The notes: a model not told the origin generated them from the sequence alone. Shown: positions 1 through 5,846, counted from the first letter of the stretch. The stretch is DNA of 10,434 bases from an uncultured Candidatus Melainabacteria bacterium (GCA_934777245.1 CAKVND010000059.1:1-10434), one strand, 5' to 3'. Translations and numbers: made by a program.

Positions 1-20
1 CCTACTGGCTTTTTTTATTT
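1..20 (+). terminator. Right half of a probable Rho-independent terminator, cut by the window edge
   Basis: The window opens with CCTACTGGC followed directly by seven T and then ATTT. This is what the descending arm and U-tract of a plus-strand intrinsic terminator look like, and the ascending arm (GCCAGTAGG) would lie just left of the window. Read on the minus strand, the same site would end transcripts coming from the 12-codon ORF at 118-156. Only half is visible, so the call is tentative. Confidence 0.35.
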
Positions 21-42
21 GATTGAAATGTTCTACATTATT

Positions 43-72
43 GTCGTGTTCAATGAAAACGTTGAACACGAC
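43..72. repeat. Strong inverted repeat (RNA hairpin)
   Basis: GTCGTGTTCAA (43-53) is exactly complementary to TTGAACACGAC (62-72). A G-T and a G-C pair can be added inside, closing on an AAAA tetraloop (56-59), for about 13 pairs. No T-run follows on either strand, so it is not a standard intrinsic terminator. On the minus strand it lies about 45 nt downstream of the stop codon of the 12-codon ORF, where it could be a transcript-stabilising or attenuator-type structure. That role is an inference. Confidence 0.6.
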
Positions 73-96
73 CTACTTACTGAATTTAATTTTGTG

Positions 97-119
97 AACA
101 CATCTTTAATCTGTGTGTT
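97..119 (-). other. Small hairpin overlapping the stop codon of the 12-codon ORF
   Basis: AACACA (97-102) and TGTGTT (114-119) are complementary across an 11-nt loop. On the minus strand the first arm overlaps the TAA stop (118-120) of the short ORF. A ribosome finishing or stalling in the ORF would keep this helix open, the arrangement used in translation-coupled attenuators. Six A/T-rich pairs make only a modest helix, so this may be fortuitous. Confidence 0.3.
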
Positions 120-156
120 AGCTTGTACAACAAATTTTTTCAACAGGTCTTGTCAT
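118..156 (-). CDS. Putative 12-codon leader peptide MTRPVEKICCTS
   Basis: On the minus strand, ATG (156-154) opens a 12-codon frame ending in TAA. It is preceded by AAAGGAG with a 6-nt spacer (AAAGAA), one of the best ribosome binding sites in the window, and about 40 nt further upstream lies copy 3 of the promoter-like element. The peptide MTRPVEKICCTS has two adjacent Cys codons (TGT TGT), and one hairpin overlaps its stop while a stronger one follows. Tandem codons for one amino acid in a short ORF ahead of RNA structure are the hallmark of leader peptides that sense charged tRNA, here cysteine. The gene it might control would lie left of the window. Alternatively it is a stand-alone micropeptide, or the signals are coincidental. 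I recognise no family. Confidence 0.4.
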   Translation of the reverse strand: MTRPVEKICCTS

Positions 157-195
157 TTCTTTCTCCTTTAATTTATTGTTCTCGTGTAACTACAC

Positions 196-227
196 TAATA
201 TAAAGTATTTAGTCTTTGTGAAATTGC
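196..227 (-). promoter_or_regulatory. Promoter-like element, copy 3 (GCAATT-N11-AAATACTTT-A-TAT)
   Basis: On the minus strand GCAATT (227-222), 11 nt, AAATACTTT (210-202), A and TAT (200-198) occur in that order. The block has the same spacing as the copies at 380-411 and 1387-1418. It ends about 42 nt upstream of the ATG of the 12-codon ORF, the position expected for a promoter. A small palindrome, GTGTA-AC-TACAC (184-195), lies near the probable start of transcription and could be an operator. The match to sigma-70 hexamers is weak (TATATT as the -10), so whether this is a promoter core or an activator site is undecided. Confidence 0.5.
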
Positions 228-231
228 CTAT

Positions 232-379
232 TACTACTCGCATCAACATTGCTTTTGAGGTAATAATAACTTGCATTTACAAAACTCAATATATTAATAA
301 AGTTGATAATTTTACATTAAAAGCAATTTAAAATATAAGCAAAAAATTGTAAAGTTTTGTAAAAAAGAATAAAAATTAA
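232..379. other. AT-rich spacer without recognisable genes
   Basis: This stretch lies between two divergently oriented copies of the promoter-like element. It is very AT-rich and contains repeated TTGTAA words (347-352 and 357-362, with a third at 388-393 inside copy 1). I see no ORF with a ribosome binding site and no convincing hairpin. It is probably a divergent promoter region. Confidence 0.5.
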
Positions 380-416
380 GCAATTTTTTGTAACATAAAT
401 ACTTTGTATATATATA
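380..416 (+). promoter_or_regulatory. Promoter-like element, copy 1, upstream of the 63-aa peptide gene
   Basis: GCAATT (380-385), 11 nt, AAATACTTT (397-405), G and TAT (407-409) occur on the plus strand. Within the block, TTGTAA (388-393) and TATATA (411-416) are 17 nt apart and fit a sigma-70 -35/-10 pair. The ATG of the 63-aa gene follows about 30 nt after the proposed -10. The same spaced block recurs on the minus strand at 1387-1418 and 196-227. Confidence 0.55.
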
Positions 417-446
417 CACGATAAAATATTAAGAAAGGATATGAAT

Positions 447-638
447 ATGTCTGGAGCTAATGGAATTTCTTCTAACAATACATCTATTTATAACAGAGGA
501 AAGATGAATGCATATAAAGGTTCAAATATAATAGGTGCTAATGCTGATGATTTGAAAAAGAAACAACAGCTTGTCGTTGTTAATAATATTGGCAACATAT
601 TAAATGGTTCTGTCCAGCCTAATGCTTGTGGTTGGTAG
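447..638 (+). CDS. Orphan 63-aa Asn-rich small protein ending in CGW
   Basis: I do not recognise this protein. ATG 447 is preferred over ATG 441 because AAAGGA (434-439) lies 7 nt before 447 but only 1 nt before 441. The product begins MSGANGISSNN, is rich in Asn, Gly and Ser, and has a short basic patch (KKKQQ) followed by a hydrophobic patch (LVVVNNIGNIL). It ends in a single Cys (QPNACGW). There is no signal peptide, membrane helix or transporter-type leader motif. It has its own promoter-like element upstream and a terminator 18-58 nt downstream, so it looks like a single-gene transcript. The clean RBS, proper stop and flanking signals argue that it is expressed. A peptide precursor, toxin-like peptide or small adaptor protein are all possible, and nothing in the sequence decides between them. 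Confidence 0.6.
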   Translation: MSGANGISSNNTSIYNRGKMNAYKGSNIIGANADDLKKKQQLVVVNNIGNILNGSVQPNACGW

Positions 639-655
639 AAATCTTTAATTGTCTT

Positions 656-696
656 AAAAAAAAAAGCGGAATTTTGCGTCGCAAAATTCCGCTTTT
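656..696. terminator. Bidirectional Rho-independent terminator, near-perfect palindrome
   Basis: AAAAGCGGAATTTTGCG (662-678) is exactly complementary to the arm at 680-696, with one central base (679); folded, this gives a 16-pair stem with a 3-nt loop. The plus-strand transcript of the 63-aa gene would end in UUUU followed by GUGUGUU. The longer U-tract (the complement of ten A, 656-665) is on the minus strand, where it would stop antisense transcription. It lies between the peptide gene and the acetyltransferase, whose expression would then need read-through or a promoter I cannot identify. Confidence 0.85.
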
Positions 697-731
697 GTGT
701 GTTAAAATCATTTTATAGAAGGAGTTTTGTA

Positions 732-1286
732 ATGGAAGAGTATAACAAAATGATTAATGGAGTTGAGTATAATCCAATGACTCCATATTTAATAAGTCTT
801 CGAGATAAAACAAGAAGTTTAATAAGTGATTTTAACCAAGAAAAAGATGAGAATAAAAGATTAGATATTTTAAAATCAGTCGTTGGCAAAATAGGTAAAG
901 GATGTTACATAACGCCAAATATATTTTTTGATTATGGATGTAATACTGAACTTGGTGAAAGAGTATATTTTAATGCAAATTGTGTAATACTTGATTGCGC
1001 CAAAGTTACAATAGGTGATGATACTTTTATCGGGCCTAATACTCAACTTTACACTCCTATACACCCACTTGATTACAAAACTAGAAACACATTCATAGAA
1101 TCTGCTAAACCCATCGTAATTGGTAAAAATTGCTGGCTTGGCGGTTCAGTAATTGTTCTTCCAGGAGTTACAATAGGAAATGGCTGTGTGATTGGAGCCG
1201 GCTCAGTGGTTACAAAAGATATTCCGGAAAACTCTCTTGCGGTTGGCAATCCGGCCAAAGTTATCAGGACAATTGAACAAAAATAA
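732..1286 (+). CDS. Maltose O-acetyltransferase-family sugar acetyltransferase
   Basis: This 184-aa enzyme belongs to the hexapeptide-repeat (left-handed beta-helix) acetyltransferases of the Maa/LacA/NodL group, which move acetyl from acetyl-CoA to a sugar hydroxyl in the cytoplasm. Residues 6-52 resemble the helical Mac domain (MINGVEYNP start). Residues 53-176 carry hexapeptide repeats such as VTIGDDTFIGP. The catalytic His is in TPIHPLD (H111), and the C-terminal signature IGAGSVVTKDIPENSLAVGNPAKVIR (in part at 154-179) is intact. The start is set at ATG 732, with AGAAGGAG (717-724) 7 nt upstream, rather than ATG 699, which has no RBS and sits on the edge of the terminator. Length is typical of Maa proteins. 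The acceptor sugar cannot be read from sequence; maltose or glucose are customary labels only. The gene stands alone between two terminators. Confidence 0.9.
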   Translation: MEEYNKMINGVEYNPMTPYLISLRDKTRSLISDFNQEKDENKRLDILKSVVGKIGKGCYITPNIFFDYGCNTELGERVYFNANCVILDCAKVTIGDDTFIGPNTQLYTPIHPLDYKTRNTFIESAKPIVIGKNCWLGGSVIVLPGVTIGNGCVIGAGSVVTKDIPENSLAVGNPAKVIRTIEQK

Positions 1287-1292
1287 TTTATG

Positions 1293-1319
1293 CAAAAAAA
1301 AAGAGTCTTGAACGACTCT
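1293..1319 (-). terminator. Minus-strand Rho-independent terminator
   Basis: AGAGTC (1302-1307) and GACTCT (1314-1319) form a 6-pair stem with a 6-nt loop. The run of A at 1294-1302 becomes a run of nine U after the stem on the minus strand, while no T-run follows on the plus strand. It is therefore oriented to stop minus-strand transcription arriving from the metK side, although it also lies just after the acetyltransferase stop codon. Confidence 0.65.
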
Positions 1320-1381
1320 AAAAACTTTAAATGTGTGAAGTGTAGTATATATGTGTATTATTAAATTCTGTATTTAATATC
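1293..1381 (-). ncRNA. Candidate minus-strand small RNA of about 85-90 nt
   Basis: The promoter-like element at 1387-1418 (minus strand) and the minus-oriented terminator at 1293-1319 bracket about 85-90 nt. I find no ATG on the minus strand between them, so a coding role is unlikely. The body is AU-rich and mostly unstructured, with a CA-rich segment (complement of 1331-1354), and ends in the terminator stem and U-tract. This is the usual build of a trans-acting bacterial sRNA. The start point near 1381 is estimated from the element position and has no independent support. No RNA family is recognised. Confidence 0.4.
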
Positions 1382-1382
1382 C

Positions 1383-1418
1383 TTATATATATAAAGTATT
1401 TGTGTTTTAAAGAATTGC
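1383..1418 (-). promoter_or_regulatory. Promoter-like element, copy 2
   Basis: On the minus strand GCAATT (1418-1413), 11 nt, AAATACTTT (1401-1393), A and TATATATA (1391-1384) occur in that order. Spacing is identical to copies 1 and 3. Inside the 11-nt gap it also resembles copy 1 (CTTTAAAACAC against TTTTGTAACAT). A TATAAG hexamer (1387-1382) falls where the TATATA of copy 1 lies. It points away from metK, towards the minus-strand terminator at 1293-1319. Confidence 0.5.
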
Positions 1419-1428
1419 TAAATAAAAT

Positions 1429-1455
1429 TTGAAGTGTTACAAAACTTAATATAAT
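1429..1455 (+). promoter_or_regulatory. Probable metK promoter
   Basis: A consensus TATAAT (1450-1455) is preceded by TTGAAG (1429-1434) at a 15-nt spacing, or TTTGAA (1428-1433) at 16 nt. Transcription would begin near 1462 and leave a leader of about 110 nt before metK, long enough for a regulatory RNA. The short spacer makes this moderate. Confidence 0.4.
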
Positions 1456-1520
1456 ACTGCTGAAATTCTTTTATTTCTTGATTTTTGCAACTCTTCATAC
1501 TAGAATGTATCTAATATGTA

Positions 1521-1566
1521 ACCGGGTCGGAATTAAAAACCTTACCGGAGTAAATAAATTAAGGAG
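1521..1566 (+). promoter_or_regulatory. Candidate pseudoknot leader sequestering the metK ribosome binding site
   Basis: CCGG (1522-1525) can pair with CCGG (1545-1548). CCTTA (1540-1544), inside that loop and directly abutting the second arm, can pair with TAAGG (1560-1564), which is the metK Shine-Dalgarno sequence. This makes an H-type pseudoknot with no linker between helices, a 14-nt first loop and an 11-nt A/U-rich last loop. The SAM-II and SAM-V riboswitches share this topology and translational logic, and metK is a natural target for SAM feedback. Helices of 4 and 5 pairs are short, and I cannot confirm a match to either family, so this is a structural candidate only. Confidence 0.35.
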
Positions 1567-1572
1567 AAAAAA

Positions 1573-2844
1573 ATGACATCAAAAAAATTTTTATTCACTT
1601 CTGAATCAGTTACAGAAGGACACCCTGACAAAGTTTGCGACCAAATTTCAGACGCAATTTTAGACGAATTTTTAACAAAAGATTCTCAATCAAGAGTTGC
1701 AGCAGAAACAACTGCAACAACAGGTATGGTTCTTGTTTGCGGTGAAATTACATCTAATTGTTATGTAGATATTCCGCAAGTAGTTAGAAATACTGTTAGA
1801 AATATCGGCTATGAAGGACAAGCCGGTGGCGGTTTTGATTGCGATACTTGCGCAGTTTTAACAAGTATTGACGAACAATCAGTAGATATCGCTGGTGGTG
1901 TAAACAAAGCATTAGAAAGCAGAAGCGAAAACGCTGACACTTCTGAATCAGAAACTGAAAACATCGGTGCTGGCGACCAAGGTATTATGTTTGGCTACGC
2001 TTGTAACGAAACACCTGAACTTATGCCACTTCCTATCAGCTTGGCTCACAAATTGTCTTACAGATTGGCTCAAGTTAGAAAAGAAGGTATTTTAAAATAT
2101 TTAAGACCGGATGGAAAGTCACAAGTTACTGTTGAATATGTTGACGGTAAACCTTCAAGAATTCACACAGTATTGCTTTCTACTCAACACGCAGCAGAAA
2201 TAAACGGAATTAGTGACAACTCAAAAGTTCAAGAAATTATAAGAAATGACTTGAAGAGATGTGTAATCGATTATGTATTTGAAACTGAATCAATCAAACT
2301 TGATAGCGAAACAATTATTTTAATCAACCCATCTGGTAGATTTGTAGTTGGCGGTCCTCAAGGCGATTCAGGTTTGACCGGTAGAAAAATTATCGTAGAT
2401 ACTTACGGCGGTTATTCTAGACATGGTGGCGGAGCTTTCTCAGGAAAAGATCCAACGAAGGTTGACAGATCAGCTGCTTACGCTGCAAGATATGTTGCGA
2501 AAAATATTGTTGCAGCAGGACTTGCTGAAAAATGTGAAATTGAATTAGCTTACGCTATCGGTGTAGCAGAACCTATTTCAATTTTTGTTGATACATTCGG
2601 TACAGGTAAGATTTCCGATGACGAAATTTCAGAATTAGTAAGAGCTAATTTCGATTTAAGACCGGCTGCAATTATTTCAAACTTCGATTTAAGAAACTTG
2701 CCGGCTAAAAATGGTGGTAAATTCTATCAAAAATTAGCTGCATACGGACACTTGGGACGTACAGATTTAAATCTTCCATGGGAGCAATTAGACAAGGTTG
2801 ATGTTTTAAAAAAGTCTTTAGATAGTTCTTGTGCGCTTTGCTAA
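1573..2844 (+). CDS. metK: S-adenosylmethionine synthetase (methionine adenosyltransferase)
   Basis: The enzyme makes S-adenosylmethionine from methionine and ATP, releasing phosphate and diphosphate, as a cytoplasmic homotetramer; it supplies the cell's methyl donor. All three MetK domains are present. GHPDK (16-20) carries the catalytic His, [15 protein letters not shown] begins at 132, and the phosphate-binding [14 protein letters not shown] is at 285-298. ATG 1573 follows AAGGAG (1561-1566) with 6 nt between. At 423 aa it is longer than the E. coli enzyme (about 384 aa) and close to cyanobacterial MetK, with an insert around 113-130 ([15 protein letters not shown]) and cyanobacterial-type stretches such as [17 protein letters not shown]. 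It stands alone between a possible SAM-responsive leader and a strong terminator. Confidence 0.98.
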   Translation: MTSKKFLFTSESVTEGHPDKVCDQISDAILDEFLTKDSQSRVAAETTATTGMVLVCGEITSNCYVDIPQVVRNTVRNIGYEGQAGGGFDCDTCAVLTSIDEQSVDIAGGVNKALESRSENADTSESETENIGAGDQGIMFGYACNETPELMPLPISLAHKLSYRLAQVRKEGILKYLRPDGKSQVTVEYVDGKPSRIHTVLLSTQHAAEINGISDNSKVQEIIRNDLKRCVIDYVFETESIKLDSETIILINPSGRFVVGGPQGDSGLTGRKIIVDTYGGYSRHGGGAFSGKDPTKVDRSAAYAARYVAKNIVAAGLAEKCEIELAYAIGVAEPISIFVDTFGTGKISDDEISELVRANFDLRPAAIISNFDLRNLPAKNGGKFYQKLAAYGHLGRTDLNLPWEQLDKVDVLKKSLDSSCALC

Positions 2845-2859
2845 TGAATTTATGATTTT

Positions 2860-2900
2860 AAAGAAGAAGAATGATTTTATCCTCATTCTTCTTCTTTTTT
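2860..2900 (+). terminator. Rho-independent terminator of metK
   Basis: AAGAAGAAGAATGA (2861-2874) pairs perfectly with TCATTCTTCTTCTT (2883-2896) over an 8-nt loop, and the descending arm runs into a T-tract (2895-2900). It is oriented for the metK transcript and lies 16 nt after its stop codon. This is one of the clearest terminators in the window. Confidence 0.9.
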
Positions 2901-2988
2901 ATATAGAAAATATAAAACTCTAAGGGTGTATTGGTGAATTTAACTTAAAAAATTGTAACATTCCATGTTTTTTAAATTCTTATATTTG

Positions 2989-2997
2989 TGGTATGAT
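2989..2997 (+). promoter_or_regulatory. Extended -10 promoter of the bamA operon
   Basis: TGGTATGAT (2989-2997) is an extended -10 (TG-N-TATGAT). The -35 region at 17 nt is only TTTTTA (2969-2974), which fits promoters that rely on the extended -10. Transcription would start near 3004, about 20 nt before the TTG start codon of bamA. It lies just downstream of the metK terminator, so it probably drives the whole 3025-8636 operon. Confidence 0.5.
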
Positions 2998-3024
2998 AAT
3001 ATTACATTGCTGTGGAGTGGATAG

Positions 3025-4965
3025 TTGACTAAGTTGTCCGTTTTATATAAAAATTTATTAATAACTACATTGGTTTTAGGCGCAATTTTGACGCCAAATT
3101 TTGCCTACTCTAAAGGTGTAGACAAAGCTACGGTTGACGCTTACAAACAAGAAAATGCTGCTGAACAGCAAGAATTAGATTATATTGGAGAATCAACCTA
3201 CGACAGTAACACAGCATATATTAATGATATTGAAATATTAGGTTCTAATATTATTAGACCGGAATATATTTTATCAAAAATGTCATTGCAAAAGGGGGAT
3301 TTGTATGACAAAGACCTTATGCAGCAGGATTTGAAGACTATATACAGATTAGGTTATTTTACCGAAAAAATGAAAGCAATTCCTGTAAAAAATCCTAACG
3401 GCACAATATCTTTAAAAATTATTTTAGAAGAAAATATTCCGGTAACAGACTTTACAATTGAAGGTAACACCGTGGTTTCAGGTGATGAAATCATGCAGTA
3501 TTTACTTCCACTTAAGGGTAAACCTCAGAATATCACAGCAATTAACCAAGCAATGGAACAAATCAATCAATGTTATTATTCAAAAGGTTACATTCTTTCA
3601 AAAATTGATTCTATCTATGATGATCCGGACGGAACACTTAATTTAAGTATTACAGAAGGTAAAATCAACAAAATTATGATTACCGGTAACGAAAAAACGA
3701 AAGAATACGTTATCGAACGTAATATCATGACTGAACCTGGAACTGTTTATAATGAAAATCAAGTAAAACAAGATTTGGTAAGATTGTATTCAACTCAAGC
3801 ATTTAAGGATGTTAATCGTACAATTGAAGTTTCAGAAGATGATCCTGATAAATTTGATGTAACAATTGAGTTAAAAGAACAAAGAACTGCATCTGTTTCT
3901 ATTGGTGGCGGTTTGGATTCTGCAACCGGTGCTTTTGGCTCTGTTGCTATTTCAGATAATAATTTCCGAGGTATGAACCAAAGAGTTTCATTATCCGGCA
4001 TGGTTGGTTCCGGTATCTTGATGAGCGACTCTTCAATTAAGAGTCACATGAACTATCAAGCCGAATTGAGCTTTTTTGAACCACATTTCTTGAACGCAGA
4101 TAACTCTTTGATGAGTAAGATTTATTTTAGAGATTTGGGTAGTTATCAAGTGCCTCTTGCAATTGAACGTCGAATTGGTATCGAAGGTACTGTTGCACAT
4201 CGTTTGCGTTATAACAGAAATTTATCATCAACATTTACAACCGGTGTTGAATACATTCACTTGAGTGAAGGTGATGTAAATAATGTTAATAATTTATATA
4301 AATTACACAATTTGAATATTGCAGATCGTGCAAAACAATTAGAAGGCGGCCTATTCCTAAGATTGGCTCCGGGGTTAGCTTACGATTCAAGAGATTCTGC
4401 AATAAACCCTCGCCATGGAGCTTTAGCTTCTGTTAGATTTGAAGAAGCGTTTGGTTTAGATGGTTTTGCTAAAACGAACGGACGTTTAACTGGTATGGCA
4501 AAACGATTCATTCCAATTGCAAAAAAATCTTCTTTGACGTTTACAGGACGTGCAGGTTTGAAAGTTCATGGTTCGCAAATGCCTGAAGTTATGGCTTATC
4601 GCTTAGGTGGTCCATATACAGTTAGAGGTTATAAAGTAAACGGTGTTGGTACCGGTACATCATTCATAATGGGTTCTGCTGAATTAGCAACTCCAATACC
4701 ATTTGTTGATAGATTAAAAGTTAATTTCTTGCAAAATTTGAGATTAACCTTCTGGGTTGATGCCGGTCGTGTATTTAATCCTACAATATCAAGTACATTA
4801 TATGATAGACCTCTTCAAGCAATTACAGCTGGTTTTGGTTTGAAGATAAATATGCCGGGTATTGGTCCATTGTCAGTCGATTATGGTTTCCCAATTACAA
4901 ATCCTGGTCCAAACGGTTCTCCACACGGATACTTTACGTTTGGTGTAGGCGATATGATGTACTAA
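3025..4965 (+). CDS. bamA: BamA/Omp85 outer-membrane protein assembly factor
   Basis: This 646-aa outer-membrane protein inserts beta-barrel proteins into the outer membrane. It has a signal peptide (about 1-30, ending NFAYS). Three POTRA-type domains follow, roughly 63-137, 138-213 and 214-288. The Omp85 barrel spans about 290-646, with the strand motif LAYDSRDSAINPRHG (451-465) and the lid-loop motif VRGY (533-536) that is diagnostic of the family. Three POTRAs is the cyanobacterial and plastid arrangement; proteobacterial BamA has five. The start is TTG 3025, with GGAG (3014-3017) 7 nt upstream. It is the first gene of an operon; 24 nt separate it from the next. The chain ends in Tyr where many barrels end in Phe or Trp. 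A TamA-like role is less likely given the neighbouring OmpH gene. Confidence 0.92.
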   Translation: MTKLSVLYKNLLITTLVLGAILTPNFAYSKGVDKATVDAYKQENAAEQQELDYIGESTYDSNTAYINDIEILGSNIIRPEYILSKMSLQKGDLYDKDLMQQDLKTIYRLGYFTEKMKAIPVKNPNGTISLKIILEENIPVTDFTIEGNTVVSGDEIMQYLLPLKGKPQNITAINQAMEQINQCYYSKGYILSKIDSIYDDPDGTLNLSITEGKINKIMITGNEKTKEYVIERNIMTEPGTVYNENQVKQDLVRLYSTQAFKDVNRTIEVSEDDPDKFDVTIELKEQRTASVSIGGGLDSATGAFGSVAISDNNFRGMNQRVSLSGMVGSGILMSDSSIKSHMNYQAELSFFEPHFLNADNSLMSKIYFRDLGSYQVPLAIERRIGIEGTVAHRLRYNRNLSSTFTTGVEYIHLSEGDVNNVNNLYKLHNLNIADRAKQLEGGLFLRLAPGLAYDSRDSAINPRHGALASVRFEEAFGLDGFAKTNGRLTGMAKRFIPIAKKSSLTFTGRAGLKVHGSQMPEVMAYRLGGPYTVRGYKVNGVGTGTSFIMGSAELATPIPFVDRLKVNFLQNLRLTFWVDAGRVFNPTISSTLYDRPLQAITAGFGLKINMPGIGPLSVDYGFPITNPGPNGSPHGYFTFGVGDMMY

Positions 4966-4989
4966 TAACAAGAAAGGTAAAGGTGTATT

Positions 4990-5358
4990 TTGTTTAAAGA
5001 TATGTTTAAATTTGAAGCAAAGCGAACATTTGTACAAGCGATTGGTTTTTATTTATTCTTTTTAATATTAGGAGTACTTCTAGCAGGTATCATCTCTGCT
5101 CTAGTTCAGCTTCCGTCTGGAGCTGATTATCAAACTCAGTATAACATTGGTTTAAAAATAGGTGCCTTTTTTGCCATTATTTATTGCCCTTTGCTATCTC
5201 TAATCATTTTATTAAAAAAGAAATTGTATACTTCACCAACTGCAATCATAGTTTTCTTACTAACTTTTGTAGGGGCATTTTTGATGGTTTGTACGTTAGG
5301 ATGTATTGCACCTGCAATTTTGTCAACATTTGATTCAAGAGAAAATAATAATAATTAA
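4990..5358 (+). CDS. Unrecognised 122-aa membrane protein with three helices
   Basis: I do not recognise a family. Start TTG 4990 is chosen because AAAGG (4979-4983) sits 6 nt upstream; the alternative ATG 5002 is too far from any Shine-Dalgarno. A short charged N-terminus (MFKDMFKFEAKR) is followed by three hydrophobic segments at about 18-39, 53-76 and 82-110, with KKK after the second, and a polar Asn-rich tail. The charge pattern suggests a cytoplasmic N-terminus and cytoplasmic KKK loop. It lies between bamA and the ompH-like gene, so it is co-transcribed with envelope biogenesis genes. The hydrophobic pattern resembles small inner-membrane proteins generally, and any function is a guess from context. 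Confidence 0.8.
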   Translation: MFKDMFKFEAKRTFVQAIGFYLFFLILGVLLAGIISALVQLPSGADYQTQYNIGLKIGAFFAIIYCPLLSLIILLKKKLYTSPTAIIVFLLTFVGAFLMVCTLGCIAPAILSTFDSRENNNN

Positions 5359-5369
5359 TAAAAATAGTG

Positions 5370-5390
5370 TATAATATAGGTACAAGGAGG
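5370..5390 (+). promoter_or_regulatory. Possible internal promoter and strong RBS for the ompH-like gene
   Basis: A consensus TATAAT (5370-5375), preceded by TG, lies 21 nt upstream of the start. I find no acceptable -35 at 16-18 nt. AAGGAGG (5384-5390), 6 nt before ATG 5397, is close to the ideal Shine-Dalgarno and fixes the start codon. A transcript from this -10 would have a very short leader, so the RBS is certain but the promoter is weakly supported. Confidence 0.4.
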
Positions 5391-5396
5391 TTTTGT

Positions 5397-5846
5397 ATGA
5401 AGAATTTAAAGTTAGGTCTTGTAGCATTAGCTATTATGGCGTTTACAGGCGTAGCTAACGCTGGCGGAGTTGGATATATTGATTATGCGAAAGTAATTGA
5501 TAATTACGATTATGCAAAACAGGTAACAAAAGAAGTTGATGCAAAAGGTTTAGAAATGCAACAATTTTTGGTTGATAAAGAAAAAGAATACAAAGCATTA
5601 GATACTCCATTAAAAAAACAAACTTTTGAAGAAAAAACAGCATCAGAATTTAAAGCTAAAGAAAATGCTTATGTAACTCTTAAAAATAAAAGAGAACAAG
5701 AAGTATTTACAAAAATAAAAGAAGCTGCAAAAGCTGTAATGGTTGAACAAAAGTTAGATGCTATTATGGATGTAAGAGGCGTTTTTGTCGGTGGTGTTGA
5801 TATTTCTGATAACGTAATTACAAAATTAAAAGGTGCTAAAAAATAA
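5397..5846 (+). CDS. OmpH/Skp-like periplasmic chaperone
   Basis: This 149-aa secreted protein matches the OmpH/Skp family, trimeric periplasmic chaperones that hold unfolded outer-membrane proteins for BamA. It has a textbook signal peptide (1-22, cleavage after VANA). The mature protein then begins GGVGYIDYAKVIDNY, equivalent to the IG-x-VD-x-x-x-V start of the family. A long charged helical stretch (about 40-113) would form the coiled-coil tentacles, and DAIMDVRGVFVGGVDISDNVI is the closing strand region (121-141). Its length is typical. ATG 5397 is preferred over the in-frame ATG at 5367 because it has AAGGAGG at 6 nt and begins the signal peptide. Its stop codon overlaps the next start (TAATG), indicating translational coupling. 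Position two genes after bamA supports the role. Confidence 0.88.
   Translation: MKNLKLGLVALAIMAFTGVANAGGVGYIDYAKVIDNYDYAKQVTKEVDAKGLEMQQFLVDKEKEYKALDTPLKKQTFEEKTASEFKAKENAYVTLKNKREQEVFTKIKEAAKAVMVEQKLDAIMDVRGVFVGGVDISDNVITKLKGAKK

Noticed and set aside
184..195. GTGTA-AC-TACAC palindrome as a defined operator
   Set aside because: Five-base arms are expected often by chance in this composition and I found no second copy. It is kept only as a comment under copy 3 of the promoter-like element.
190..276. 28-codon minus-strand ORF starting at ATG 276
   Set aside because: No Shine-Dalgarno in front, and its body runs through copy 3 of the promoter-like element, so it is more likely regulatory DNA.
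699..731. Upstream ATG extension of the acetyltransferase
   Set aside because: ATG 699 sits at the edge of the terminator stem with no RBS. ATG 732 has AGAAGGAG at 7 nt and gives the usual family N-terminus.
196..1418. CRISPR array or insertion-sequence ends as an explanation for the repeated element
   Set aside because: The three copies differ in orientation, are irregularly spaced, and diverge outside the fixed positions. There is no transposase, target duplication or spacer pattern.
5367..5396. Upstream start of the OmpH-like protein
   Set aside because: It would add ten residues ahead of a textbook signal peptide and would place the AAGGAGG ribosome binding site inside the coding region.
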